NCBI GenBank assembly: GCA_002869065.1
Contig: PKTR01000001.1
Coordinates: 425,118-489,117, forward strand
Length of the DNA: 64,000 bases
DNA from: Hyphomicrobiales bacterium
Lineage (GTDB): Bacteria > Pseudomonadota > Alphaproteobacteria > Rhizobiales > Rhodobiaceae
Direction of reading: 5' to 3'
A program made the position numbers and the translations under genes. The notes under the pieces are model-generated. The model saw only the letters and a program-made list of their open reading frames with translations. It ran no database searches and was not told the DNA's origin. The stretch's first letter is position 1. Every line of letters starts with the position of its first letter. Positions 55,701 through 62,741 of this stretch are shown piece after piece.

Positions 55701-58700
55701 ACGCGCCGACGGCGCAGGACGACGCCATCACGACGGACGAGGACACGGCCGTTACTGGCAATGTCTTCGCCGACAATGGCAATGGCGCCGACAGCGATCC
55801 CGACGCCAATGACAGCCTGACCGTCACCGGGGTCAATGGCAATGCGGCCGACATCGGTAGCCAGACTACGCTCGCATCGGGCGCGCTGCTGACGCTCAAC
55901 GCCGACGGCACCTTCGCCTACGATCCGAACGGTCGGTTCGAGGGCCTCGGCACCGGTGAGTCCGCAACGGATTCCTTCACTTACACCGTCTCCGACGGCA
56001 ACGGCGGGACAGACACCGCGACGACGACGGTCACGATTTCGGGTGTCTCGGAACGCATTGTGGGAACCAACGGCGATGACTTTCTAACAAGCCAATTTGG
56101 CAATCTCCTCGTATTGGGTCTCGAAGGCAACGATACGCTGCAGGGATACGAATCTGGCGATACGCTCGACGGTGGCGCTGGCATCGACACGTGGAAGCGC
56201 GGTTCAGACTGGGAAGATGGCGTCGGCATTCACGTCGATATGGCCCTGGTTTCTTCGGCCGAAGGTCAAACCTTCTCAAACGGAACGGTCGTGAGAAACA
56301 TCGAGGCCGTGACCAACCTCGGGCTCTCAGTATACGAAGACAGCAGCTTCACCGATTTCGGAACACACGATGACTTCTATGTCATGTCCGGTTATGGCGA
56401 TGACACCATGTCCAGCTCGGGCGGCGACGACTGGTTTTTCGCGAATGAAGGTGTCGATACGCTAATTGTCGATTGGTCGCATCAGGTAGAAACGGTCGTG
56501 TTTTTCGTCAATGCCCGTTGGGATGGATACAGTACCTCGCGTGCCACGGCGCAAGTCCTTGACGGAGTGGAAGAAGACCACGTTGAAGCCTTCGGATTCG
56601 AGATATTCGACATAACGAGCGGAAGTGGCAACGACGACTTCGTCTTGGACGAATTTGGCTACGTTTCCGAGGACGGAACGGCTGTTTTCCCGGTGGGTTC
56701 CTACTCAGACACCATCGACGGCGGTGCAGGTGTCGACAGAATCTATTTTTCTGGAAATCGCGCCGACTACAGTGTCGAACAATCCGGCGAATGGTTTCTC
56801 GTTACACGCCATGCGAGCGGTGTCGTAGATCATTTCACGAATTTCGAGATTTTCGAGTTCGCGGATACCGTTCAGACGGTCGATGAGGTCGCCCTCTTCA
56901 ATTCACCGTACGATCTCACGCTCGATGTGACGTCGCTCGACGAGAACACCGCGACGGGCACCCTTGTCGGGACGATCAGTGTTAGCGATCCGGACGAGGG
57001 CGACAGCCACAGCTTCACGTTGCTCGACGATGCCGGTGGCGCGTTCACAATCGGCAGCGACGGCACGCTCTGGGTCGCCGACGGGTCTGCGCTCGACTTC
57101 GAGACGTATTATGGCTCCCTCGACATCACAGTCGAGGTTACGGACAGCTCTGGCCTGACCTATTCCGAGACCCTGACAATTTCCATCAACGACGTGGTCG
57201 GCGAACTGCTGGTCGGCACCGACGGGGACGACACGCTTAGGGGCAACGTTGGCGATGATATGTTTTACGGCGCTGCCGGCGCCGACTCGCTGCGTTCCGG
57301 TGCCGACAATGACGCCCTCTATGGCGGTGAGGGGAATGATACGCTCGACGGCGGAACCGGCAACGACACCCTTGTCGGCGACAGCGGCTCCGATTCACTG
57401 AACGGTGGCAGTGGAACCGACACGGCGTCTTTCTCGGGCAATCGCGGCGACTACCGGGTCAGTACGTCCGGGTCTGCAGTCCTTGTTGAGCATATCGTGA
57501 GCGGCGATATCGACACGGTCCTGAACGTAGAGCGGTTCGTTTTTGACGATGCCATCCAGACCGCCGACGAGGTCATCCACGACGCGCCTGCGGATATGAC
57601 GCTCGACGTCGCATCGGTCGACGAGAACGCCGCTACGGGCACTCTGGTAGGGACGATCAGCGTCACCGATCCGGATCAGGACGACAGCCACAGCTTTGCG
57701 ATGCTCGACAATGCCGGTGGCGCGTTCACGATCGACAATGACGGCAGGCTCACCGTCGCCGACGGATCGTTGCTCGACTTCGACAGCCACCCAACCCTCG
57801 ATATCACGGTCGAGGTGACCGACGGCGCCGGCCTGACCTATTCCGAGACCTTCACTGTGGCAGTCGCCGATGTAAATCACGCCCCCACGGCGCAGGACGA
57901 CGTCATCTCGACGGACGAGGGCACGGCCGTTTCCGGCAACGTCTTTGCGGACAATGGCAACGGCGTCGACAGCGATCCGGACGCAAATGACAGCCTGACC
58001 GTCACCGCGGTCAATGGTAGAGCGGCAAGCGTTGGCAACCGGATTGCCTTGTCGTCGGGCGCGCTGCTGACGCTCAACGCCGATGGCACCTTCGCCTACG
58101 ATCCGAACGGTCGGTTCGAGGGCCTCGGCACCGGTGAATCTGCAACGGATTCCTTCACTTACATCGTCTCCGACGGCAACGGCGGGACAGACACGGCTAC
58201 GGTGACGGTCACGATCAACGGCGAGAACGACGCCCCGGTGGTCGACGCTGACATCGACGACCGCACAGGCACGGCGGGGCAGGCGCTGTCTTTCGTGGTT
58301 CCGGCGGGAACGTTCTCGGATATCGATGGCGATACGCTGACTGTCTCCGCGACGCTCGCGGGCGGGGCCTCGCTGCCATCATGGCTTGTTTTCGACGGGC
58401 GGACCTTTAGCGGCACGCCGGAAGACGCCGCCGCGGGCGAGTATGAGATCGCCGTCGTCGCCGACGATGGCAATGGCGGTACGGTCAGAACGACGTTCAC
58501 GCTGACGATCGATCCCATCGATCCTGTCGAGCCGATTTCCGGAACCGACGGCGATGACGTTGAGACCGGGCTTGGCGGGAATGACAACCTGCTTGGGTTG
58601 GACGGCGACGATACGCTTGTTGGCGCCGGGGGGCAGGACCGTATTTTGGGCGGCACCGGCAGCGACGAACTGCGCGGCGGCGCCGACTCCGACACGCTCG

Positions 58701-59320
58701 GCGGCGGCGGCGGAGCCGATACGCTCTTTGGCGGCACCGGTGCGGACAGCCTGTTTGGCGGTGGTGGCGCTGACACGCTGAGGGGCGGCGCTGATGCCGA
58801 CACCCTGAGCGGCGGCGCGGGCAACGACAAGCTGATCGGGGGTGCCGGAGCCGACTCGCTGAACGGCAATCTCGGTAACGATACCCTGAGCGGCGGCGCA
58901 GGTGGGGATAGGCTCGACGGAGGATTTGGAGCCGACCGGCTGTACGGAGGGAATGACAACGACGTCCTGCGCGGCGGGACCGGCGACGATTTCCTGAACG
59001 GTGGGTCCGGCAGCGATGTTCTGCGCGGCGGCGCCGGCAACGATGTCCTGCGCGGCGGAACCGGCGGCAATCGGCTGTTCGGCGGAGAGGGATCCGATCG
59101 CTTCGTCTTTTCCGATGGATTCGGACGCGACCGGATCGCCGACTTCACACTCGGTGAAGACATAATCGACCTGCGGCAGATGTCAGGTGTCGACGAGTTC
59201 GCCGATCTGGAGATCCGCAGTACCGTTCACGGGCATCTTGTGATCGATTTGGGCGCCGACGCGATCGTACTCGTCGGGTTGGCCGGGCACACACTCGACG
59301 CCGATGATTTCCTGATTTGA
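49799..59320 (+). CDS. RTX protein E: 3173-residue FG-GAP / tandem-95 / cadherin / RTX giant protein
   Basis: There is no Sec signal. Approximate order: a tandem-95/VCBS-like Ig domain (1-125); an integrin-alpha-like propeller of seven FG-GAP repeats (130-540, GDVDGDGxxDLxIGxP type); a domain with DATVSDAELDALNNGDGDYS and DVMQRISY (545-690); a second Ig domain (695-800); a second FG-GAP propeller (803-1225); a second SDAELD domain (1225-1380); about six tandem-95 units (1384-2080); an RTX-like cap and VDWS module (2080-2365); cadherin-like domains (2369-2467 and 2594-2690) with RTX repeats between; another tandem-95; a CADG-type Ig (2813-2907, LPSWLVFDGRTFSGTPEDAA); RTX repeats (2911-3088); and the C-terminal region ending DADDFLI. 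It is predicted to be a type I-secreted Ca-dependent giant adhesin or matrix protein. Confidence 0.9.
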   Translation: MTEIIGLSGNTQPSAEDDSFETIEDVAFNGNVLEDNGFGADTDADGDSFTVVSVNGQSADVGSQITLASGALLTLNADSTFAYDPNGAFEGIPEGAAGTDSFTYSISDGNGGTDTASVTVTVADKNDAPSFNVQSGFTDTTLGGDTATDRFGWSVASAGDVDNDGFDDVIIGEPYAGSAHVVSGATGETLFTLVRDGNERYVGYSVASATDIDNDGHDDLIVGSYSTVKIVSGATGETLRTIFGDSDSRYFGYSVASAGDVDGDGIADVIIGTPNDRSNGTDAGSVQVVSGATGETLYSYDGYTYMASDYTETVGVELGFSVAGLGDVNDDGYADFAIGSPKDTENGDYSGTVEVFSGATGEVLYSVYGDDIGDRFGYTIANMGDLDGDGRDDLAIGAPYDDNNASSSGRISLVSGATGEVINTIDGSDARDAYGKVIANAGDVDGDGRADLIIGVPYSNDNWSGSGQAFVVSSATGEVLYTFNGEDPYDHFGWAVAGAGDVNGDGFADLIVGAPWDDDGEKGGSARLITSISGSSVDADVVYAQGGRAVVLDADATVSDAELDALNNGDGDYSGARLTLAREGGANADDDFSFDTSGLPLFIVNGNVLEVDGNAVATISEADGTLQIDFTSTNGSIPTSAIVADVMQRISYENASDESLVSIEISWTFNDDGASGASVTGSTTVHLDQAPNAEDDQFSIAQNGSVNGNLFVDNGAGADLDADGEALTVTAVKGGSASHLVLPSGALLTVEADGTFAYDANGAFDALSEGQTGTDSFTYTVSDETGGTDTATVTISVAGTNDAPTFDSFQGFAETAVINGEIGGEGLGISVASAGDVDGDGYADLVIGAASDEYGNNSGSARVVSGGSGETLYTFYGGGEWERLGISVAGAGDVNGDGYADIIIGIPGDDTNGEDTGAAQVISGATGETLFTVHEYGYYPEFGSAVAGAGDVDGDGYDDVIVGAYSADYTGDESGMAKVFSGATGEILYTFYGYEAWDDSYSGSHLGYSVAGAGDVDADGHADLIIGAPWYSDRWYNAGLVQVISGATGDAIYELSGDAYDGIGQSVAELGDVNGDGVTDLIAGAPGDDSNGSGSGSVFVISGATGETLYTVGGASGTEFLGDTVVALGDIDGDGCADFAANNYIFTTIEGEVGNHSVVRVFSGATGEELFSFEGEYPHDSFGYSLAGLGDINGDGYGDLVLGYPGDDTNGENAGSVRIMSSVAASSVDDANAFYTSGAEPIILNPDATVSDAELDGLNNGDGDYGGARLTLACDGGADVEDVFGFDMSGSPLFTVNGDTLEAAGAVVATISNADGALQIDFTNANGAIPTQATVEDVMQRITYANTASDGAGSVAIRWTFNDNGDAGQSVTAVMNVDIISASDAPIANDDAISTDELTAVSGNVLTDNACGADSDPNGDAISVVAVNGETDSVGDRVILPSGAYLTLNADGSFDYDSNGAFLSTPEGETSSDSFTYTISDGNGGTDTATVNLTIDGVNTAPYAYNDGFKTDAETIVADNVIVGAGMRRSDTDLDGDSISVIEVDHQVANVGSQITLHSGALLTLNADGTFVYDPNGQFDDLGAGHFYDESISYTIADSHGATATGYASFWVNGINDAPTAYDDEFWTRENTAFIENVIEGWESGIVDTDPNHDYIHVVEINGGTVGVGSEVTLASGALLTIITNGDIYYDPNGQFESLGVGDSTTDSFVYTISDGNGGTDTATATVTINGENDAPVANDDAITTDEDTAVTGNVLSENGNGADSDPDASDILRVSEVNGEAASVGSQVTLASGALLILNADGTFDYDPNGQFEDLKDGETATDTFSYTVSDGNGGADTATATVTIAGLNEAPVANDDAITTDEDTAVTGNVFADNGNGADNDPDTNDSLAVTHINGNAADIGSQTTLASGALLTLNADGTFDYNPNGQFGSLGAGETATDSFSYTVSDGNGGADTATATVTINGENDAPTAQDDAITTDEDTAVTGNVFADNGNGADSDPDANDSLTVTGVNGNAADIGSQTTLASGALLTLNADGTFAYDPNGRFEGLGTGESATDSFTYTVSDGNGGTDTATTTVTISGVSERIVGTNGDDFLTSQFGNLLVLGLEGNDTLQGYESGDTLDGGAGIDTWKRGSDWEDGVGIHVDMALVSSAEGQTFSNGTVVRNIEAVTNLGLSVYEDSSFTDFGTHDDFYVMSGYGDDTMSSSGGDDWFFANEGVDTLIVDWSHQVETVVFFVNARWDGYSTSRATAQVLDGVEEDHVEAFGFEIFDITSGSGNDDFVLDEFGYVSEDGTAVFPVGSYSDTIDGGAGVDRIYFSGNRADYSVEQSGEWFLVTRHASGVVDHFTNFEIFEFADTVQTVDEVALFNSPYDLTLDVTSLDENTATGTLVGTISVSDPDEGDSHSFTLLDDAGGAFTIGSDGTLWVADGSALDFETYYGSLDITVEVTDSSGLTYSETLTISINDVVGELLVGTDGDDTLRGNVGDDMFYGAAGADSLRSGADNDALYGGEGNDTLDGGTGNDTLVGDSGSDSLNGGSGTDTASFSGNRGDYRVSTSGSAVLVEHIVSGDIDTVLNVERFVFDDAIQTADEVIHDAPADMTLDVASVDENAATGTLVGTISVTDPDQDDSHSFAMLDNAGGAFTIDNDGRLTVADGSLLDFDSHPTLDITVEVTDGAGLTYSETFTVAVADVNHAPTAQDDVISTDEGTAVSGNVFADNGNGVDSDPDANDSLTVTAVNGRAASVGNRIALSSGALLTLNADGTFAYDPNGRFEGLGTGESATDSFTYIVSDGNGGTDTATVTVTINGENDAPVVDADIDDRTGTAGQALSFVVPAGTFSDIDGDTLTVSATLAGGASLPSWLVFDGRTFSGTPEDAAAGEYEIAVVADDGNGGTVRTTFTLTIDPIDPVEPISGTDGDDVETGLGGNDNLLGLDGDDTLVGAGGQDRILGGTGSDELRGGADSDTLGGGGGADTLFGGTGADSLFGGGGADTLRGGADADTLSGGAGNDKLIGGAGADSLNGNLGNDTLSGGAGGDRLDGGFGADRLYGGNDNDVLRGGTGDDFLNGGSGSDVLRGGAGNDVLRGGTGGNRLFGGEGSDRFVFSDGFGRDRIADFTLGEDIIDLRQMSGVDEFADLEIRSTVHGHLVIDLGADAIVLVGLAGHTLDADDFLI
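55340..55990 (+). repeat. near-identical tandem units inside the giant gene
   Basis: Two consecutive tandem-95 units (about 55340-55690 and 55690-56040) share long near-identical nucleotide stretches, for example around 55410-55470 and 55750-55810, and another close relative lies at 57890-58230. This suggests recent in-frame duplication within the array. Confidence 0.65.
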
Positions 59321-59757
59321 GCCTTGCGGGTCATAGGGCCGGTGAGCGCGGCCGCCAGCCGGAGCGCCACGTCGCGTCGAACAGGCCGCTGGCGCGGCTG
59401 CACGCCATTTCCTGACCTCGACACGAACAACGTGTCGCCTCGGGCCCGTCGCGGCGCGGGCTGGTGCTTCTCCCGCTGCATCCGGATGCGTTGACGGCGA
59501 CACGGTGGAAACGGTGTCACGCCCTGCCGGCAAAGAAAAGGCGCACGTTTTTATTGCGGTTCAGAAAGTATAATAATCCTCAAGATCCTCGCTTGGTAAT
59601 CCCGTTAGCGAGTGGAGATCGTCTATAATTTTGTGGCGAGCAGGTATTTATCAGATAGACATTCTGTCATTGTGAAAAAAACATCATTTACGTCTTGCCA
59701 CGCGACGAAAAAATTCGGCGCACAAGCAAAAGAGTCGGCAGCTAAAGGATTGACGTT
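59321..59757. other. intergenic region between the giant RTX gene and the small RTX gene
   Basis: 437 bases without a convincing gene. A hairpin at 59419-59437 (CGACACG / CGTGTCG) may follow the giant transcript. From about 59540 the DNA turns strongly AT-rich, with a TATAATAAT at 59568-59576 that could be a -10 element, and a CTCGCT/AGCGAG stem near 59588-59612. Confidence 0.45.
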
Positions 59758-60207
59758 ATGCCTAACGTCCTTGGTACTTAGCGGCCCGATCGCTTGAAAG
59801 GTACCGCGACGAACGATCGGATCCTAGCCTATGCCGGCGACGATAGGGCCTTTGGGTTCGATGGATTTGATAGAATTTTAGGGGGCGATGGCAGCGACAC
59901 TCTTTTCGGAAACGCTGACAACGACGTACTGTTTGGCGGCGCGGGGCAGGACTCGCTCGTCGGCGGGTCTGGCGACGATACGCTCGCCGGAGGGCCGGGC
60001 ACCGACGATACGCTGGACGGCGGCGCGGGCACCGATCTTGCGGTGTTCGCGGGTGATGCGGCCGACTATTTCATCGTCTCGCTGCCCGGCGGCACGTCCA
60101 TCAGCGTCGCGCATACCAATGGAACGGATTCCGCAATCCTGACCGATATCGAGCTGATCAAGTTCGGCGATAGCGCGACAATCTTCGATATCAGCGATTT
60201 CCTCTGA
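59758..60207 (+). pseudogene. small RTX gene with an in-frame amber stop near its start
   Basis: The best start is ATG 59758, with AAAGGA (59744-59749) 8 bases upstream. It reads M-P-N-V-L-G-T and then TAG (59779-59781), after which the same frame continues R-P-D-R-L-K-G-T-A-T-N-D-R-I into 138 residues of clear RTX sequence (DRILGGDGSDTLFG, GAGQDSLVGGSGDDTLAGG). MPNVLGT...DRLKGTATND is what an RTX cap looks like, so the TAG probably interrupts a formerly intact gene of about 149 codons. A TTG at 59794 could allow re-initiation and give a 137-residue protein. The protein ends ISDFL, one residue short of the D-F-L-hydrophobic tail of its relatives, and lacks the DGFGKDRI region. It might alternatively be a functional small protein started at TTG. 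Confidence 0.6.
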
Positions 60208-60288
60208 CGTCTCGTTCATCGGGCGATGCAGCACACACGCCCTCCGGCCCGATACGGGGCCGGATCGGGGTGCGATGCGAACGCAGCA

Positions 60289-60332
60289 GGGCCGTACGCT
60301 CACACAATTCAGTGGGGCCGTACGCTCACACA
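60289..60332. repeat. 18-base direct repeat upstream of tRNA-Gln
   Basis: GGGCCGTACGCTCACACA occurs at 60289-60306 and again at 60315-60332. The second copy runs into CACACAGTGTGTG, which is nearly self-complementary. It lies between the small RTX gene and the tRNA genes. Confidence 0.7.
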
Positions 60333-60408
60333 CAGTGTGTGCGCGGTGTGCCAAGCGTTTTGGCGGAAGTATCGATTGAAGAAATTCGGCTAAGGTCTTG
60401 AAGAAAGT

Positions 60409-60482
60409 TGGCTGGGGAACCTGGATTCGAACCAGGACCGACGGAGTCAGAGTCCGCTGTTCTACCGTTAAACTATTCCCCA
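60409..60482 (-). tRNA. tRNA-Gln (anticodon CTG)
   Basis: On the minus strand the acceptor stem TGGGGAA pairs with TTCCCCA, the CCA end is encoded, the T-loop reads GGTTCGAATCC and the anticodon loop CTCTGAC gives anticodon CTG. The 74-base length and all arms are normal. Confidence 0.95.
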
Positions 60483-60557
60483 TCACCTTCATGCGCGAAG
60501 CGTGATGCACGCTGACTTGGTCGTCATGCGCAGTGCCATCTTCCTGAGAGGAAAGAG

Positions 60558-60633
60558 TGGCTCCCCGGGCCGGACTCGAACCAGCGACCCAGCGGTTAAC
60601 AGCCGCTTGCTCTACCAACTGAGCTACCGGGGA
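60558..60633 (-). tRNA. tRNA-Asn (anticodon GTT)
   Basis: On the minus strand the acceptor stem TCCCCGG pairs with CCGGGGA, CCA is encoded, the D-arm reads TAGCTCAGTTGGTAGAGC, and the anticodon loop CTGTTAA gives GTT. The 76-base length is normal. It lies 75 bases from tRNA-Gln on the same strand. Confidence 0.96.
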
Positions 60634-60819
60634 ACAGATCGCGTTACCGATCGGTGACGCCGTATATCAAATCGAAGTTGGCCTTGCCAAGCCCGTTTTG
60701 CGTTTTTTCTGCCTGCGATTGAAAATCGATGAGCCGGCGCTGGTTTCGCCGCATTTCGCCCCCATATCGGCGGGATCGCAGGTCACCCGTGAAATTCACC
60801 GGCCAAGTTTGGGAAAGTG

Positions 60820-61092
60820 ATGTCGAAGATCCGCTTCAGAAACACCACCGTGAAACTGCCGGCATCGCGTATGGTGAGGATGATCATCGGCTTTTCGCTG
60901 ATCCTGGGCGGTCTGCTTGGCTTCCTTCCGGTGCTCGGCTTCTGGATGATTCCGCTCGGCGTTCTCGTGCTCTCGGTTGATCTCGCTCCGGTGCGGCGTC
61001 TGCGCCGCCGGGTTGAGGTCTGGTGGGAGAAACGCCGCCGGGCAAACGGCAAGGTGCCGACGAACGAATCTCGGGCCGTTTCCAACAAGTGA
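60820..61092 (+). CDS. small hypothetical membrane protein (PGPGW-like layout)
   Basis: 90 residues. A hydrophobic hairpin (MVRMIIGFSLILGGLLGFLP and LGFWMIPLGVLVLSVDLAPV) is followed by a basic tail (RRLRRRVEVWWEKRRRANGK). The layout resembles the short putative transmembrane proteins of the PGPGW group, although the PGPG motif itself is replaced by LPVLGFW. Function unknown. ATG 60820 is chosen; a GTG one codon earlier is possible. It stands alone between tRNA-Asn and cobU. Confidence 0.72.
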   Translation: MSKIRFRNTTVKLPASRMVRMIIGFSLILGGLLGFLPVLGFWMIPLGVLVLSVDLAPVRRLRRRVEVWWEKRRRANGKVPTNESRAVSNK

Positions 61093-61128
61093 CGTGCGAA
61101 CGGTCGTGCCGACGGCCCTGATATAAGA

Positions 61129-61146
61129 CCGCCGCGGCGGCGTTTT
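61129..61146 (+). terminator. possible terminator after the small membrane protein gene
   Basis: The 12-base palindrome CCGCCGCGGCGG (61129-61140) is followed by CGTTTT. The self-complementary core leaves little room for a loop, so the call is weak. Confidence 0.35.
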
Positions 61147-61328
61147 GCGCTACCGATCCCTGTGTGGGTCATTGCTTGCCTCGTTCTCGGGCGCGCGCTA
61201 ACAGGTTTTTCGTGGCGGTTCGCCTGACGTCTTCGGGCTATGGCGATGAAACGCGCAGGCGGTCCGTCCGCCATGCGCACCATGCGATTCCCGGCAGGGC
61301 GCGCCTTTTCTCTTCGAACGGTAGAGCG

Positions 61329-61886
61329 ATGTCGAACGACCATCCCCCCCGAGAAACAGCAAGCGTCCTTGTCGTTGGGGGTGCCCGTTCGGGAAAGAGC
61401 CGATTCGCCGAACGTCTCGTCGCTGATTCTGGGCGCGAACGCGTTTACCTCGCCACCGCCACGCCTGGCGATGGGGAGATGGCGGACCGCATCGCGCGCC
61501 ATCGGGCGCGACGCGACGATAACTGGCTGACCGTCGAAGAGCCGCTCGAGCTGGTGTCGGCGCTTGCCCGGGAAGCGGTTGCGGGCAGGGCGGTTCTCGT
61601 CGACTGCGTGACGTTGTGGCTGTCGAACCTGTCTATGAATGAGCGCGACGTCGAAAGGGAGGTTGCGGCTCTTGTCGACCTCATTCCCCGCCTCGATGCG
61701 GCCGTCGTCTTCGTTTCCAACGAACTCGGCTCGGGCATCGTCCCGGCGAATGCTCTGGCGCGCTCGTTCCGCGACATGCAGGGCAGGTTGAATCAGGCGC
61801 TTGCCGAGGCGTGCGAGCGGGTAGTCCTCGTGGTCGCCGGCCAGCCGTTGCTGCTGAAACCGCAGCGCGAGGAAATCCGGCTGTAA
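61329..61886 (+). CDS. cobU: bifunctional adenosylcobinamide kinase / adenosylcobinamide-phosphate guanylyltransferase
   Basis: 185 residues. It phosphorylates adenosylcobinamide and transfers GMP to it, a late step in cobalamin nucleotide-loop assembly in the cytoplasm. The P-loop GGARSGKS is at residues 17-24, followed by the guanylylation-site region (YLATATPGDGEMADRIARHR, with the conserved His of R-I-x-x-H), VDCVTLWLSNL, VSNELGSGIVP and FRDMQGRLNQALAEACERVV, all typical of CobU/CobP. The start is ATG 61329; the frame is open upstream to 61164 without homology. No other cobalamin genes and no recognisable cobalamin riboswitch are near, so it may serve corrinoid salvage. Confidence 0.95.
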   Translation: MSNDHPPRETASVLVVGGARSGKSRFAERLVADSGRERVYLATATPGDGEMADRIARHRARRDDNWLTVEEPLELVSALAREAVAGRAVLVDCVTLWLSNLSMNERDVEREVAALVDLIPRLDAAVVFVSNELGSGIVPANALARSFRDMQGRLNQALAEACERVVLVVAGQPLLLKPQREEIRL

Positions 61887-61908
61887 ACCATCACGGGCGC
61901 CCAGAAAT

Positions 61909-61945
61909 GCCCGGTGACGCAAAGTAACGCCCGGTGACGCAAAGT
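61909..61945. repeat. 17-base tandem repeat after cobU
   Basis: GCCCGGTGACGCAAAGT occurs at 61909-61925 and 61929-61945 (period 20), with a degenerate third start at GCTCCCGGTAGG from 61946. The 245 bases between cobU and tRNA-Cys hold no gene. Confidence 0.75.
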
Positions 61946-62131
61946 GCTCCCGGTAGGGCCCAGCCGCCCGACCATGCCGGCGTGGGAGCCCGTGCAAGAG
62001 CTCGCTTCACACGACTTGTCAGCTGGATAGCGGTGATCGGCGTCGCGGAACGCTGCGCCGGATAACGGGAATCCCGAAAGACGCGCACACGGTCGGCGCG
62101 AAAATCGGATGTCGAATGTCGGGGAAAATTA

Positions 62132-62205
62132 TGGAGGCCACGCCCGGAATCGAACCGGGGTATACGGATTTGCAGTCCGCTGCGTCACCACTCCGCCACG
62201 TGGCC
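62132..62205 (-). tRNA. tRNA-Cys (anticodon GCA)
   Basis: On the minus strand the acceptor stem GGCCACG pairs with CGTGGCC, CCA is encoded, the T-loop region reads CGGTTCGATTCCG and the anticodon loop CTGCAAA gives GCA. The 74-base length is normal. Confidence 0.96.
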
Positions 62206-62741
62206 TTCGCGGCGTCATATCAACCAGTTACCCGACGTTGTCAACACCGTGTTCTACCGAGGGGCGGCAGTTCCGGTTTTTTTGCCGTTTACGGACTGTA
62301 TTGGCAAAGAAAGGAAAAACCTCGGACCACAATGGTTTGCACGTTACAGCCGCATGTGACGACAAAACGCATCCTTTCATGAGTGAGCGTTTTTCGTCGT
62401 GCGGGCCGCCGATTTCCGCGCGAAGATGTTGCGCTTCGGTGTCGGCATCGGTGTCATCATGGCAGCGCGGGCCGACGCGGCCGGACCGCGAATCCCCGAC
62501 ACTCGCGGCGCGCCCTGGCGAGGATCCCGAGACAGGGAGAAACAAATGGCGCGCCATGGTCTGTGCTCGTGCCGTCGGGTCGCCGATGCCGTGTTCACGA
62601 AGCGCTCCACAGCCCTTGCCACAGCCCGGCCCGGTCGTTAATGAACGGTTAAGGCTGCGCTGCGGCGAAGGTGGTACTGCACCGCACCGTGGTCTATCGC
62701 GTGCCTTTAGTCCGCAAGCCTTCAAGCCGGTGAGGGAGAGA
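62206..62741. other. intergenic region between tRNA-Cys and pcm
   Basis: 536 bases without a convincing gene; open frames here lack homology and ribosome sites. It carries an exact CtrA-type site at 62638-62652 and the pcm ribosome site GAGGGAGAG at 62732-62740. Confidence 0.5.
62638..62652. promoter_or_regulatory. exact CtrA-type site TTAA-N7-TTAA upstream of pcm
   Basis: TTAA (62638-62641), seven bases, TTAA (62649-62652) matches the CtrA consensus of alphaproteobacteria exactly. It lies 90 bases before the pcm start, a usual place for a promoter-bound regulator. The call rests on consensus alone. Confidence 0.45.

Noticed and set aside
59612-59797. 61-codon frame just before the small RTX gene
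   Set aside because: No homology, no ribosome site and AT-rich composition; the RTX-like reading lies in another frame with a good ribosome site.
61093-61328. Possible cobalamin riboswitch before cobU
   Set aside because: No GCCACTG-type B12 box or the expected multi-stem core is visible, and no attenuator precedes the gene.
62109-62741. Long N-terminal extension of pcm
   Set aside because: It would read through tRNA-Cys and has no homology; a strong GAGGGAGAG ribosome site directly precedes ATG 62742.
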